64,000 nucleotides of DNA from Trifolium pratense (lineage: Eukaryota > Streptophyta > Magnoliopsida > Fabales > Fabaceae), in contig NC_060059.1 in assembly GCF_020283565.1 (NCBI RefSeq), positions 32,662,838 through 32,726,837 on the forward strand. The letters are read 5' to 3'. A model generated the notes under the pieces. It was not told the DNA's origin. It searched no databases and was given only the letters and a program-made list of their open reading frames with translations. Each line of letters starts with the position of its first letter. Position 1 is the stretch's first letter. The position numbers and the translations under genes are program-made. This document shows positions 34,483 to 44,345 of the stretch, in pieces.

Positions 34483-35659
34483 TATTTCAATAACAGTCTT
34501 TAAATTAAATTTAACGTACCAGATTAAGAGGTTATGTTTTAATAGAACATGCCTTTGTTTTGGTCCATGCACTTTTCTTCTCTCTCATGATGATTGAAGA
34601 CTAATCGTTTATGTCAAAGATATCCCTTTGAAATACTATTAATCTCTCAATAATTTCCCACTTCTCCATGATTTGCTAGCTCTAATTTCGTTTTCAATAA
34701 AGGTGAGATATACTCTACTTCTTCATAGTTTGGGATTATTTACTCAACAACTGATTGGAGTAGACCACATTATAAGTAGAATAAACCTTTAAAATAAAGT
34801 TTTTTTTAAACTACCCCTTCATGATTTGGGGTACCCTTCATCATTTTTGAGTAGGCTTAATCATATTTTATTCATAACTTAAATATATTATATCCTTTTC
34901 TTATTAGATTTTTTTGTTAGGCGTGGTGAATTGATTGTTCAAGTGTTTTTCTGAAATCCAACAAATTCAAATTTGAAAAATCATAAACTAATTTGTATCT
35001 CTAACCAATTTTTGATTTTCACATAATATTATCAGTCCAGTTTAGTATTGTTCTTGTTCAACATTTGAGTTTGTGGATTAATATAAATATAAGATAAGAG
35101 GAACAATATTTGGTTGATATGTCTTCTATCCCATGAGAGTATAGTTTATGTGGTTACAATACAAGTGAGGTGAGGACTTTTTGAAAACAAGAGGGGGCCT
35201 GTAAATGTTATTTCAAGCTAAGAGTAGGTTAGCTGGTACGGATCCATAAAATGACTTTTATCTATAAAATGAAATAGCTGTTTTTGTTAGCTTTTGAGAA
35301 AACAAAAAAAAAATTAATAAAAGAGAGAGAAAATCGTTATGTATGATCTCAATACCTTTTCAATCATATGAATATAAAAAAAATTTACATGAATAGTTTT
35401 CAACTAGAATTCATTTTTAACCATGTTTTATATTCTTTACTTAAAAATATCTAAATAATAATATTTTAATCTTAGTCGTGAAACTTTTAATCCTAGCCGA
35501 TATTAGTCCTAAGAAGGACTATTCCTGAAACTGGCTCACGAATCATGTCGGTTTGTTCACGGTGCTTTAAAACTAAAATTAAAGTTGTTTTGTAAATCTT
35601 ACTTTTTATTTAAAAAAATGTTAAAAAATGTTTTTTATCATTATAATAAGGTTAAAAGA
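34483..35659. other. Unassigned AT-rich intergenic sequence
   Basis: No gene or clear repeat is seen. Confidence 0.4.
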
Positions 35660-35688
35660 TACTCCCTCCGTCCCAAATTATAAGGGAA

Positions 35689-35877
35689 TGTTAGAGTCAC
35701 ATAGCTTGCAGGCTTGGCAATGTCAAGCCCATTGTATAGCTGGCCTTAGTGGCGCGCGCGCCAGTAGGCTTGCCTTGACATTGAGCCAAGTTAGTGAGGC
35801 TTGTGTATGTGTATCTCTCTATATAAAGAGAGCTTGTAGAATCATTAATGTGAATACAAACCCCTTTGTTCATAACA
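35689..35877 (+). repeat. Left LTR of the chimeric element (copia-like)
   Basis: 189 bp with a GGCGCGCGCGCC palindrome, a CTATATAAAGAG promoter box, and end CATAACA before ATTAGTATCAGAGC. The layout and several words match the minus-strand copia LTR at 14972-15214. Confidence 0.65.
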
Positions 35878-35950
35878 ATTAGTATCAGAGCTGGGTTAAG
35901 GACTGCAATGTGGGCATTTGACTCAGGACCACGCTAGGCGTGAGGGTGGG

Positions 35951-36092
35951 TGTTGAATATGTTGTTGTGTTGTTGGAGTTTGTTTGAAGTCCCACATTGC
36001 TTAGGTTACCGGGCGGTTAAGTGTATAAATATGTTAGGACAACCTCACCCTTTGAGCTAGCTTTTGGGGATGAGATCCAAGCATATTTAACA
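35951..36092 (+). repeat. Right LTR of the chimeric element (TRIM-like)
   Basis: 142 bp beginning TGTTGAATATG and ending CATATTTAACA. It contains AGTCCCACATTGCTTAGG and TGTATAAATATG, phrases typical of plant TRIM LTRs. It is preceded by a purine-rich tract. Confidence 0.68.
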
Positions 36093-36125
36093 GGGAAAAT
36101 AAAAAAATCACACTTAGTAAGAAAA

Positions 36126-36257
36126 AGTTGTTGTTTGACCTAGCATCTTATTTCTAAAGAAAAAGATCGAAGAGAAAAAAAAGCTACCCCAAACGGTAAT
36201 TTTTTTCCTCTTCTTTTTCGTTAGAAGTAAGAAGTTAGGTCAAACAACAATTTTTAA
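36126..36257. repeat. Imperfect hairpin
   Basis: AGTTGTTGTTTGACCTAGCA on the left is complementary to AGGTCAAACAACAATTTTT on the right, and TTATTTCTAA pairs with TTAGAAGTAA. It may be part of a Stowaway interior or a small foldback. Confidence 0.5.
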
Positions 36258-36304
36258 AAGATGTACGTAGTAAGAAAAAAACAGCTTCTATTTTTTAAGA
36301 AAAA

Positions 36305-36310
<6 letters not shown>

Positions 36311-36398
<88 letters not shown>
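36311..36398. repeat. (TA)n microsatellite, 88 bp
   Basis: A TA run abutting palindromic MITE copy 3; a further 23 bp of TA follows the MITE at 36795-36817. Confidence 0.98.
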
Positions 36399-36401
<3 letters not shown>

Positions 36402-36794
36402 AGGATCCGTTGACACCAACTAGTTTGACACCAAATGTTACACCTCTCAATAACGTTTTAACCGATATAAATTTTATAAAATCCACCGTTGGATTGAAAG
36501 TTTACATCATATAGATCATTTGTGTAAAATTTCAGACAAATCCAAAATCATTTGATATGCTATTGAGACACATAAAGATTAACGGCATTTAAAAAAATAC
36601 AAAAACCGTTAATTTTGATATATCTCAATAACATATCAAATGATTTTGGATTTATTTGAAATTTTACACAAATGATTTATAAGATGTAAACTTTCAATCC
36701 AACGGTGGATTTTATAAAATTTATATCGGTTAAAACGTTATTGAGAGGTGTAACATTTGGTGTCAAACTAGTTGGTGTCAACGGATCCTGACTC
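36399..36794. mobile_element. Palindromic MITE copy 3 (396 bp)
   Basis: Nearly identical to copies 1 and 2, with a few substitutions (GATATATCTCAA, GATTTATAAGATG) and two terminal bases missing at the left. It lies between TA tracts. Confidence 0.93.
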
Positions 36795-36887
36795 ATATAT
36801 ATATATATATATATATAGTTTGACTATCAAACATATCTTTTAACCCTTTTATAATAATACAAATTTTATTTTTTTTATTTTATTTTT

Positions 36888-37013
36888 GGTCAAGTAGCCT
36901 AATGACTAGAAATTCCACCTTAAAGGTGAATAAATAGTGTGTCCCGGGTTCGAATCTGAACTCCTGCACATATAGTGTGATGTTCCTACATCAACTGAGC
37001 TAATATCTTTTCT
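36888..37013 (+). mobile_element. SINE with A and B boxes
   Basis: TAGCCTAATGACTAG fits an A box, and GGGTTCGAATCTGAA about 60 bases later fits a B box. The 3' part, with TTCCTACATCAACTGAGCTA, resembles the tail of the Au-type plant SINEs. Target duplications are unclear because of flanking T runs. Confidence 0.65.
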
Positions 37014-37439
37014 TTTTTAGTAAAAAAAAATTATATATATTTGCACCTTACAAAAACGTCCCAATTTCCCAATTTAATTTATCAAGAAAAGATGTAAGTA
37101 CATTCTCTCTCTTATAATTAATAATTATAGGAGTACCAACAATGAATTGGTCCAAGTCACAAGAGTCATGGTTTCCTTATTCATGTGGTCGAGAGTTTGA
37201 TACTTGGTTCATCCATATGGAAAATATTTAGTTGGTAGGGGAAAATTCACCTTGTGTGCTCGTAAGGTTTTCCGACGGAGATTAATCATCATCAACGACA
37301 ATGAAAATTTCGTATCAATATCATGATAACAAAAAAAAAATAAAAGTAAATATGCAAAACTAACTATATTTGAGAGTTACACCTAACATTAAGTACTATG
37401 GTAAAACATAAATAAATTCTCTCAAAGAATAAATTTGTC
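37014..37439. other. Unassigned AT-rich sequence
   Basis: GTGGTCGAGAGTTTGATAC near 37188 could be a degraded B box. Nothing else is seen. Confidence 0.3.
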
Positions 37440-37831
37440 AAATTTTTTTTTCAGTGGTTTTTTTCAATTTTTTTAATTAATACTTAATATTTAGTTACTT
37501 AAATTAATAATTAAATTGAGAAAAAGAAAAAAAATTATTTAATAAATTAGTTAATTAATTATTAATTAAAAAATTTATTTTTCTCAGTTTAATTATTAAT
37601 AAAAACAATTTGAAAAAAAAATTGAATTTTTTTTTTAAAAATTGATTGGTGACGTGGCATGCAAAAAATAATAAAAAATACACGTCGCTGCCATGTCATC
37701 CTCCGTTAAACACATACCAGGGACTAAAACCATTGACTGCTGAAACTTCAGAGACTAAAAGTGTGAAAACAAACTTCAAGGACTAAAACGAAAATTCTGT
37801 GAAACTATAGGGACCAAAAACATAATTAACC
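37440..37831. mobile_element. Half copy of the long-TIR Mutator-like family
   Basis: The right terminal repeat matches the element at 17048-17875, including ACCATTGACTGCTGAAACTT, GTGAAACTATAGGGACCAAA and the ACACGTCGCTG block. The left terminal repeat is absent, so it is truncated. The left limit is approximate. Confidence 0.75.
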
Positions 37832-37849
37832 TTTAATAAAATTTAGAAA

Positions 37850-38209
37850 ACCCCTGTACAATTTATTGTTCCTTATCCTGTGCAATGTTGTACAGGTTAA
37901 AAAAATCCTAATATGAATCTAATTTAAGGGTGAATATACTAATTTTAGTTAAATTTAATAAAATATTACTTTTATTCTCTATTTTTTGAAATTCAATTTT
38001 AATTATTGGTAAACGTATTTTTTTTCTTTTTTTTTTTTTCAGGGAGGTAAAGGTTTATTTTTAAGAACTCTATATTTGACACATCGAAAAATTCTATATC
38101 AGCGGACCCGTGTTTGCTATAATGAAAGTTGGGTCCAGGGATGTTTGATTGTTTTCATGCCCTTAGTTATTTGCTCGTGTTTGGAATCGTGGTAGTTACA
38201 GAACTTGTG
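37850..38209. repeat. Duplicated segment, copy 1
   Basis: It aligns in the same orientation with about 41690-42100. Shared words include TTCTCTATTTTTTGAAATTCA, AATTCTATAT.AGCGGA, AAAGTTGGGTCCA and GCTCGTGTTTGGAATC. The two copies are about 3.8 kb apart and diverged. The CCGG-rich element sits at its right end. Confidence 0.7.
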
Positions 38210-39127
38210 CTTTTCTCGGAACTGGACCGGTCATCGAACCGGCAAGCTCACCGGTTCAAGGTTCAATTGGTCGGACCGAGTTCAACCGGGGTCGAACCAT
38301 TTTTAATTAAATATATAATTTAATTAATATATAAATAAAAATATATGAATAATTGTTCAATATTTCATAATTTCACACATTAAAAAGATAAAATATCAAA
38401 GGTCAAAATAAAATAAAATTTATAATTCAAACCAAATTATAAATTATATAATAAACTAAGTTCAATAACACAAAATAGCACCATAACATCAATTGACAAC
38501 ATACTGCCTTAAAAAAAATCAATTGGCAACATACTACCAAAACCAAGTGCCAAGTGAAAAAGCAAAAACTAAATGTTCATCAAGTTCAACAACAAAGATC
38601 AAAACAAGAATAGAAAGAAGAAAAAAAGAATGCAAAAAGAAAAAAAAAAGAACGCAAAAAGAAAAAAAGAATTTAATAAATAAACACTCACTTGAGGAAT
38701 AGAATACATTGATGGACTTGGAAGAAGAAACTGGCTGCAAAAGAGGTAGTAGTAGTACCGCCGGCGCCGGAGCAAGAGGAGGAAGGGGAAGGGTTTGTAG
38801 CAAGGTTGAAGAGGGTGGAGGAGATGTTAAACGTTTTTACGTGATGACTGATGAGAGAAGAAAAAAAAGATGAAAAACAACTTTTCCTATTCCTACGTTG
38901 TTTCAGATTTTTTTTTTAAAAAAAAAGATTTTGCCTTGTTTTTTAAAAAAAAAAAAAAAATTTGCAAAACCGTTTGGACCGGCCGGCCGGTTCGCCGGTT
39001 CAACCCGGTTCGCCATGTTTTTTTTTCCGGTTGGTTTCCTATCCGGTTTTTAATCATAACCGAGCCGGTTTCATGACCGGTTCACGGTCCGACCGGTCCG
39101 ACCGGCCGGTCCGGTTCTGACAACCTT
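38210..39127. mobile_element. CCGG-rich transposon
   Basis: Both ends are built of GGACCGG / AACCGG / CCGGTTC words in inverted orientation (GGAACTGGACCGGTC on the left, GACCGGCCGGTCCGGTTC on the right). The right end finishes ...TCTGACAACCTT, a terminus common to plant non-autonomous elements of this type. The duplicated empty locus at 42.07-42.16 kb lacks it. Target duplication and superfamily are not clear. Confidence 0.6.
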
Positions 39128-39425
39128 GGTTTTTGTTATGTAGTTGTTGTAATTTTTTTTGCCGAATAGTTTGGTGGATAGAATTTTAAACCTTAGACAT
39201 ATATTTTAATATTTATTTTTCTTTTTATTAGTAAGATATCATACTATTTGTTGGTTTTTAACTTTTTTAATACTATTTATTATTTTAAATTAATCAATTT
39301 TAATACAAGTGTTTAAGTAAGCTAATACGTATATCTTTACTTTAGTTGTTTTAATATGTTAAAAAATTAATTGTTTTTTATTTGGTGCGAAAAGATTAAA
39401 TTGTTTTCATAAACATGCTTATTTA

Positions 39426-40550
39426 GGGAGAAGTTATTATACATAAGTGTAATCCTTATGCATGGTACATAAGTCAATAACATCCATTAGATTGAGCATC
39501 CACATGTAATAATCCTAGTCAATCTCAACTCACACACTCACACCTAATCTCACACCCCCCAAATTTCTCACGTACCCCCAAATTACTCGCGCACCCCCCA
39601 AATTTCTCGTGCACCCCCCAAATTTCTCGTGCACCCCCCAATTTCTCGCGCACCCCCAAATTTCTAGCGCACCCCCCAAAATTTTTCACGCACCCCCAGA
39701 TGACTTGTGCGCCCAATTTTTTTTGAACCCCCCATATTTCAAGCCTAAACCATTTTGCTGTGGGAATGGTTTCAAAAATATACACTCCAAAACCATTAAG
39801 TGCATAAGATGGTTTTGAAGTACAACCTATAATTAGAATCATAATTGTTTTTTTTTTGTACAATTATAATCATTATTTAAAACCAGTTAAATGGTTACAG
39901 ATAGTTATACACTAAAACCATTTGTATTGTAAAATGGTTTTATGTGTGTTTTTATGGTTTCAAAAATTCTGGAAACCATTATGCTGGTTAAATGGTTTCA
40001 GATAGTTATACACTGAAACCATTTGTATTGTAAAATGGTTTTATGTGTGTTTTTATGGTTTTAAAAATTCTGGAAACCATTATGTTGGTTAAATGGTTTC
40101 AGATAGTTATACACTGAAACCATTTGTATTGTAAAATGGTTTTATGTGTGTTTATATGGTTTTAAAAATTCTGGAAACCATTATGTTGGTTAAATGGTTT
40201 CAAATCACAATTATTGTTTGTATTCTAATTATAGGGTTGTACTCTAAAACCATCTTATACACTTAATGGTTTTGGAGTGCATATCTCTGAAACCATTCCC
40301 ACAACAAAATGGTTTAGGCTAGAAATGTGGAGGGGACCAAAAAAATAAAATTGGGGGGCAAAAGTCATATTGGGGGTGCATGAGAAATTTGGGGGTGCAT
40401 GAGAAATTTGGGGGTGCACAAGTAATTTGGGGGGTGCATGAGAAATTTGGGGGTGTGCTAGTAATTTGGGGGGTGCACAAGTAATTTGGGGGTGCACTAA
40501 GTAACTTATGCATGGTGCATAAGGATAGCTTATGTATAATAACCAATCCC
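39426..40550. mobile_element. Foldback element C (1125 bp), Mutator-like
   Basis: GGGAGAAGTTATTATACATA at the left and the complement GGGATTGGTTATTATACATA at the right form the tips. GCTTATTTA is duplicated at 39417-39425 and 40551-40559. Next to the tips are tandem repeats of about 19-20 bp with CACCCCCCAAATTTCTCG (39555-39735), with inverted counterparts at 40350-40500. The centre holds a 101-bp hairpin array. It has no coding capacity; the hairpin tip CTTATGCATGGTACATAAG is also present. Confidence 0.85.
39860..40210. repeat. 101-bp phased hairpin array in foldback C
   Basis: GGAAACCATTATG recurs at 39971, 40072 and 40173, an exact 101-bp period. Inside each unit a second GAAACC lies 43 bp downstream (for example 40073 and 40116), leaving 58 bp to the next. 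The hairpin arms are GAAACCATT and AATGGTTTC. Confidence 0.88.
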
Positions 40551-40559
40551 GCTTATTTA

Positions 40560-41034
40560 GATTTTCTGGCGATGAAGTTAACCTATAAAAGTGTTTTCAA
40601 TATTTAAGTGTTGTCTATTGCTTTTTGTCAAAAAAAAAAAGTGCTATCTAATTATCTATAGGTACATCTAAGAAAGCGCTTTTTAATTCAAGCGTTGTCT
40701 AAGTTGAAATGTTAGCTCCAGTGTTGTATAGGGGCGCTGTTAATTCCTTATTTTGATGTTGTTTCCTGATTAGGTACACCTTGTGCTGCCGTTAAAAAAA
40801 AAGGTACACTTTGTGCTTGACAGGTTTATTTTCAACTAGTTTTTAATAGGCTTAATTAGTAAAATGATCACTTAAAGATATTTTTTGTTTTACATTGGTC
40901 CCTTAAAGAAAAAATGACCGAATAGGTCCTTTAAAAAAAAAATCTGAATAGATCACTTAAAGACATTTTCGTTAATCAGTGTGATAAACTTGTAAAAACA
41001 ACATTCATTAATACTAAATTTATCACTACTAATA
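40560..41034. other. Unassigned; contains a possible Mutator-like half end
   Basis: GGTCCCTTAAAG and GGTCCTTTAAAA near 40.91-40.94 kb resemble the ends of TAGGTCCC-type foldbacks. No complete element or gene is seen. Confidence 0.3.
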
Positions 41035-41043
41035 ATAAATTTA

Positions 41044-41191
41044 GGGTCTTGTTAAGATGTGCCCTAAGGCACATGTTAAGATATACCAAAATAGAAATTC
41101 ATCATTTAATGATACAAGAAATTTAATACTTCAAAAGTCAAAATACACAAATTAGCATTTAATAATTTCTATTTTTGCTTCCTTAACATCC
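41044..41191. mobile_element. Small hairpin-tipped MITE (148 bp)
   Basis: The left end GGGTCTTGTTAAGATGTGCC contains the palindrome GTGCCCTAAGGCAC. The right end CTTCCTTAACATCC is the shortened complement. ATAAATTTA is duplicated at 41035-41043 and 41192-41200. Confidence 0.65.
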
Positions 41192-41200
41192 ATAAATTTA

Positions 41201-42177
41201 TCACTACGTACTGTAGTTTTTTTAATTCATGTGATTGAACGATTGAATCAACAAATTAAATTCTATATTTAAGACAAAGTTACAGTACATTGCATAAGTT
41301 GTCATTGTTCATTAATAACTTATGGAGTGTCCTCTTCAGAAAGAAAAAAAAGTTATGGAGTGTCCTTTACTTTATGCCATTGTGATGATGTCTGTTCATA
41401 AATTATAAGCAGTTAATGACGGTTGCTAGGGGAGCCATTGTGATGTTGTTTGTTCAAGTGTCATTAATTATAGGTAGATATTTCAATATATATATGCCAC
41501 TTATCTTCTACATTTTTTATTTTTTCCATTTTATCTATTACTCCATTGTTTTAAAAATATAAATGCAAAATGTGTTATTAAATTAGTCAAAATATCTTTT
41601 ATAATTTATACACATAAAAATAATTTAAAAAGTTAGTAATAGAGAAAATAAAAACAATAAAAAGTTGGAGAGGATTCAAACCTGTCAATACTCTGGAGCA
41701 GAATTTCGAGCGATGTAATATTAACCTAATTTAAGGAGTTATCTATAAATTTTGGCTAAATGTAATAAAATACTACACTATTTTTGTTCTCTATTTTTTG
41801 AAATTCAACTTTTTTTTGATATATAATTCAATTTTTATTATAAATGGTAAAAGGTAAATTTTTAAATTTTTATTATAAATGGTAAAAGGCCAATTTTTAA
41901 ACTATTTTTATTATATTAGATACATCGGAAAATTCTATATGAGCGGAACTGGTTTTTCCTATAATAAAAGTTGGGTCCAATGTTGTTTTGTTGTTGTTTT
42001 TTTTTTTGACGCGTTGTTTTATTGTATTGTGCCCTTAGTTGTTGGCTCGTGTTTGGAATCTTTGTAGCTGCAGAACCTGTGTGTTTCTTTGTTTTAGTTT
42101 AGCAGCTTTTAAGTTGCATTGCATATGTTTCTGTTATAGTTAGTGTTGTTAACTTTTTTGTTATGTAGTTTAGTAGA
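41201..42177. repeat. Intergenic sequence including duplicated segment, copy 2
   Basis: About 41690-42100 is the partner of 37850-38209. It also contains a local direct repeat (TTTTTATTATAAATGGTAAAAGG twice, near 41834 and 41870). No gene is seen. Confidence 0.6.
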
Positions 42178-42179
42178 TA

Positions 42180-42438
42180 CTCCCTCCGTCCCAAAAAGAA
42201 TGACTCAGTTGACCGAAACACGCATGCCAATGCATAACTTTGGCGACTAATATCTTTAATTGTATAATAGTAAAAATTATAAAAAATTGATATTTTGAAA
42301 ATACTCATCGAGACGAATCTAACAACATCTTATATGTTAATATTTATTTTTATTTATTAGTAGAAAAATATGGTCAAAACAATATATATGAATAGTGCAT
42401 ATATTCAAAATGGGTCATTCTTTTTGGGACGGAGGGAG
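42180..42438. mobile_element. Stowaway-type MITE (259 bp)
   Basis: CTCCCTCCGTCCCAAAAAGA and its complement form the ends, with TA duplicated. Confidence 0.9.
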
Positions 42439-42501
42439 TAGATAGGATGTTTGAAGTTGAATTTCGAATTTTTCATATATTATAAGTGAAATAGAATATT
42501 A

Positions 42502-43103
42502 CTCCCTCCGTCCTAATTATAATAACTCTTTCAAAGAAAAAATTTATCCTTAAATATAAATTTATTTTCAATTCTCTAGACATATTTATTATTACTTTTT
42601 CAAACATAACTCTACTTTGCATTGAAATACGTAAAGTTAACTACAAATACTTCTTTTCACAAAGGACAATATAGTAATTGTAATATTCAAAAAATACACA
42701 TTTATTACACTACCAATTTTTCTTAATAAGTGTGAAAAATTGCAAAAGGAACTTACTCCCTCCGTCTCGGAATATAAGCAAAAAAAAAGTTTTCACACTT
42801 ATTAAGAAACTCTAAATTTTATCAAAACAAACAATTGAGTTTCCCGTATTACCCTTGTTATAATTACTTCTTGTTAATGGAAAAAATTAGCTTTTTGAAT
42901 GATAAAAGCTAAAAAGTCATATTGAAAGAAGCTAACTACCCAAAAGTTTATTGGGAAACTAAACAATAGTGAATTATGACTAAGGCTAATTTTGTAACTT
43001 TAGTATTAAAAAAGTTGTTTTTTGCTTATATTTTGGGACATCAAAAAGAGGTTTTTTTTCTTATATTACGGGACGGGGGGAGTATATTAAGGGACGAGGG
43101 AAG
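42502..43103. mobile_element. Stowaway MITE containing another Stowaway
   Basis: The left end CTCCCTCCGTCCTAATTATA is at 42502 and a degraded right end TTAAGGGACGAGGGAAG is at 43103. A second Stowaway (42756-43082) is inserted close to its right terminus. Confidence 0.75.
42756..43082. mobile_element. Nested Stowaway MITE (327 bp)
   Basis: The ends CTCCCTCCGTCTCGGAATAT and complement have TA duplicated at 42754-42755 and 43083-43084. Confidence 0.88.
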
Positions 43104-43114
43104 TATATAGCAAA

Positions 43115-43740
43115 GGACAAAACTTATATGCAGTACCATATGTACTGTTTTTACTGTTCTCCTGTAAAAATCAAACACGTGTAGTTGTGTAACCGTTAAC
43201 TTTGAAACAACACTATTCATGTATCACCGATCTCAATCTCTCACATTCAAAGTCTTCAATCTCATCAACAACTCGACCGACAAAACAGGGGAGGCAAACG
43301 TAGAAACATATAATGGAGATCATGTTCATTTATGGTGGTGGAGTTAGGTGTGTGTTCTTGCAAGTTGCTCAAGGGTGTGTTCGGTGATGGCAGTAGTTAT
43401 ATTTTTTACAACCCAGGGTGAGTTTACTAGCATGACAAATGGATTCCAAAGTTGCTTTGGGAATCTGGGATCATTGGATTTCTATCTACAATTGTAATTT
43501 TGTTGGTCGCATGTATGGTGGTGGGTACACAATGGGATAATCGTTTCACTAAAGCTACAGTTGCATGGAGGAGGAGGAGGTTGGTTTTGGAGATAGAACA
43601 AAACCGCTTGGGAACTAAAAAGAGGCGGCGTTAACTCAATCATTTATTTTCAATTAATTTAATCAATTATATACACGTGTTTGATTCTTATAGGAGAACA
43701 GTAAAAAAAGTACATATGGTACTGTACATAAGTTTTGTCC
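43115..43740. mobile_element. Mutator-like element (626 bp), possible Pack-MULE
   Basis: GGACAAAACTTATATGCAGT at the left and GGACAAAACTTATGTACAGT (complement) at the right are parts of terminal repeats of about 70 bp. TATAGCAAA is duplicated at 43106-43114 and 43741-43749. The interior is richer in G+C than the surroundings and has a short ORF, suggesting captured gene sequence. Confidence 0.88.
43452..43634 (+). CDS. Short ORF inside the Mutator-like element, unknown
   Basis: 60 residues: a hydrophobic segment (GIIGFLSTIVILLVACMVVG) followed by a basic tail with RRRR and KKRRR. I do not recognise it. It could be a chimeric fragment of a captured host exon or a chance ORF, since its ends do not show intron boundaries and no homologue is remembered. 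The sequence around its codons 5-17 was copied into filler DNA at 44.44 kb. Confidence 0.25.
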   Translation: MLWESGIIGFLSTIVILLVACMVVGTQWDNRFTKATVAWRRRRLVLEIEQNRLGTKKRRR

Positions 43741-43749
43741 TATAGCAAA

Positions 43750-44257
43750 TATATTAATGAATGCATTTCGTCTACTAAAAAATTTGGGAATTATGATAAT
43801 TTGAGTTGTACCGACTTTAATTAAAATTGTTTTTGGGACTAGACAAATTAGAACACAATATTAGATAGAAGAAAAGTTGAAATTTTCCTCGCTCGGTATA
43901 AACAGTCAAAAATACCAAAATAATTTTGTTCAGTACATATTTTACAAATTAAACAAATGTAAAAATACATTAATACAAATCGTAAGCTTATCAATTATCT
44001 GTTATATTTTACTAAACACAGCCATGGTTATTAAGCAAAAACATTAATAATTACAAAAATACACAATTAATACCTAGTACCTACTGAATAGTTATGTTAC
44101 CAAATTGTAGCTCCTACACTTGAGCGCTTATGTTTAGTTTCGGCACTTTCTTTTTTAAAACAAGATGTTTAGTTTTTGGCCTTAATAATAACAAAATATG
44201 TTCTCTTATAAAATAAATAATCAATCGCAGCTCCTAACACTATGTTAGTTATTTTTT
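43750..44257. other. Unassigned AT-rich sequence
   Basis: No gene or recognised repeat is seen. Confidence 0.4.
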
Positions 44258-44345
44258 TAAGTTCAGTAGTCTAGTGGTTATACTTATACACTATAAATGT
44301 GAAGAAATAGAGAATTTTGGATATGAACTCCAATTCCTTCAATAA
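44258..44345 (+). mobile_element. Degraded SINE
   Basis: TAGTCTAGTGGTTA resembles an A box and GGATATGAACTCC a damaged B box. The body shares ATGTGAAGAAATA and CTTCAATAAT with the copy at 17985-18069. Confidence 0.5.

Larger units (their letters stand above)
35689..36092 (+). mobile_element. Chimeric miniature LTR element with two unrelated LTRs
   Basis: A 404-bp insertion starts TGTTAGAGTC and ends ATATTTAACA. It is flanked by GGGAA at 35684-35688 and 36093-36097. The left LTR-like unit (35689-35877) resembles the copia LTR at 14972-15214. The right unit (35951-36092) is a different, TRIM-like LTR. Between them lie a primer-binding site (one mismatch to TGGTATCAGAGC) and a polypurine GTGAGGGTGGG. 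No protein is encoded. Confidence 0.72.
35662..36125. mobile_element. Stowaway-type MITE split by an LTR element
   Basis: CTCCCTCCGTCCCAAATTAT with TA before it marks a left end. The LTR element (35689-36092) sits after ATAAGGGAA, and the MITE body seems to resume with AATAAAAAAATCACACTTAG. No right terminus was found, so its end is approximate. Confidence 0.55.

Noticed and set aside
39525..39863. ORF with HPPNF/GGAREIWGV repeats in foldback C
   Set aside because: It arises from the tandem CACCCCCCAAATTTCTCG repeat; the same repeat gives ORFs on both strands and at the mirrored site near 40.3-40.5 kb.
39525..40510. CRISPR-like pattern of regularly spaced repeats
   Set aside because: The repeats are within a transposon with target duplications in a plant genome, and the spacers are themselves repeated.
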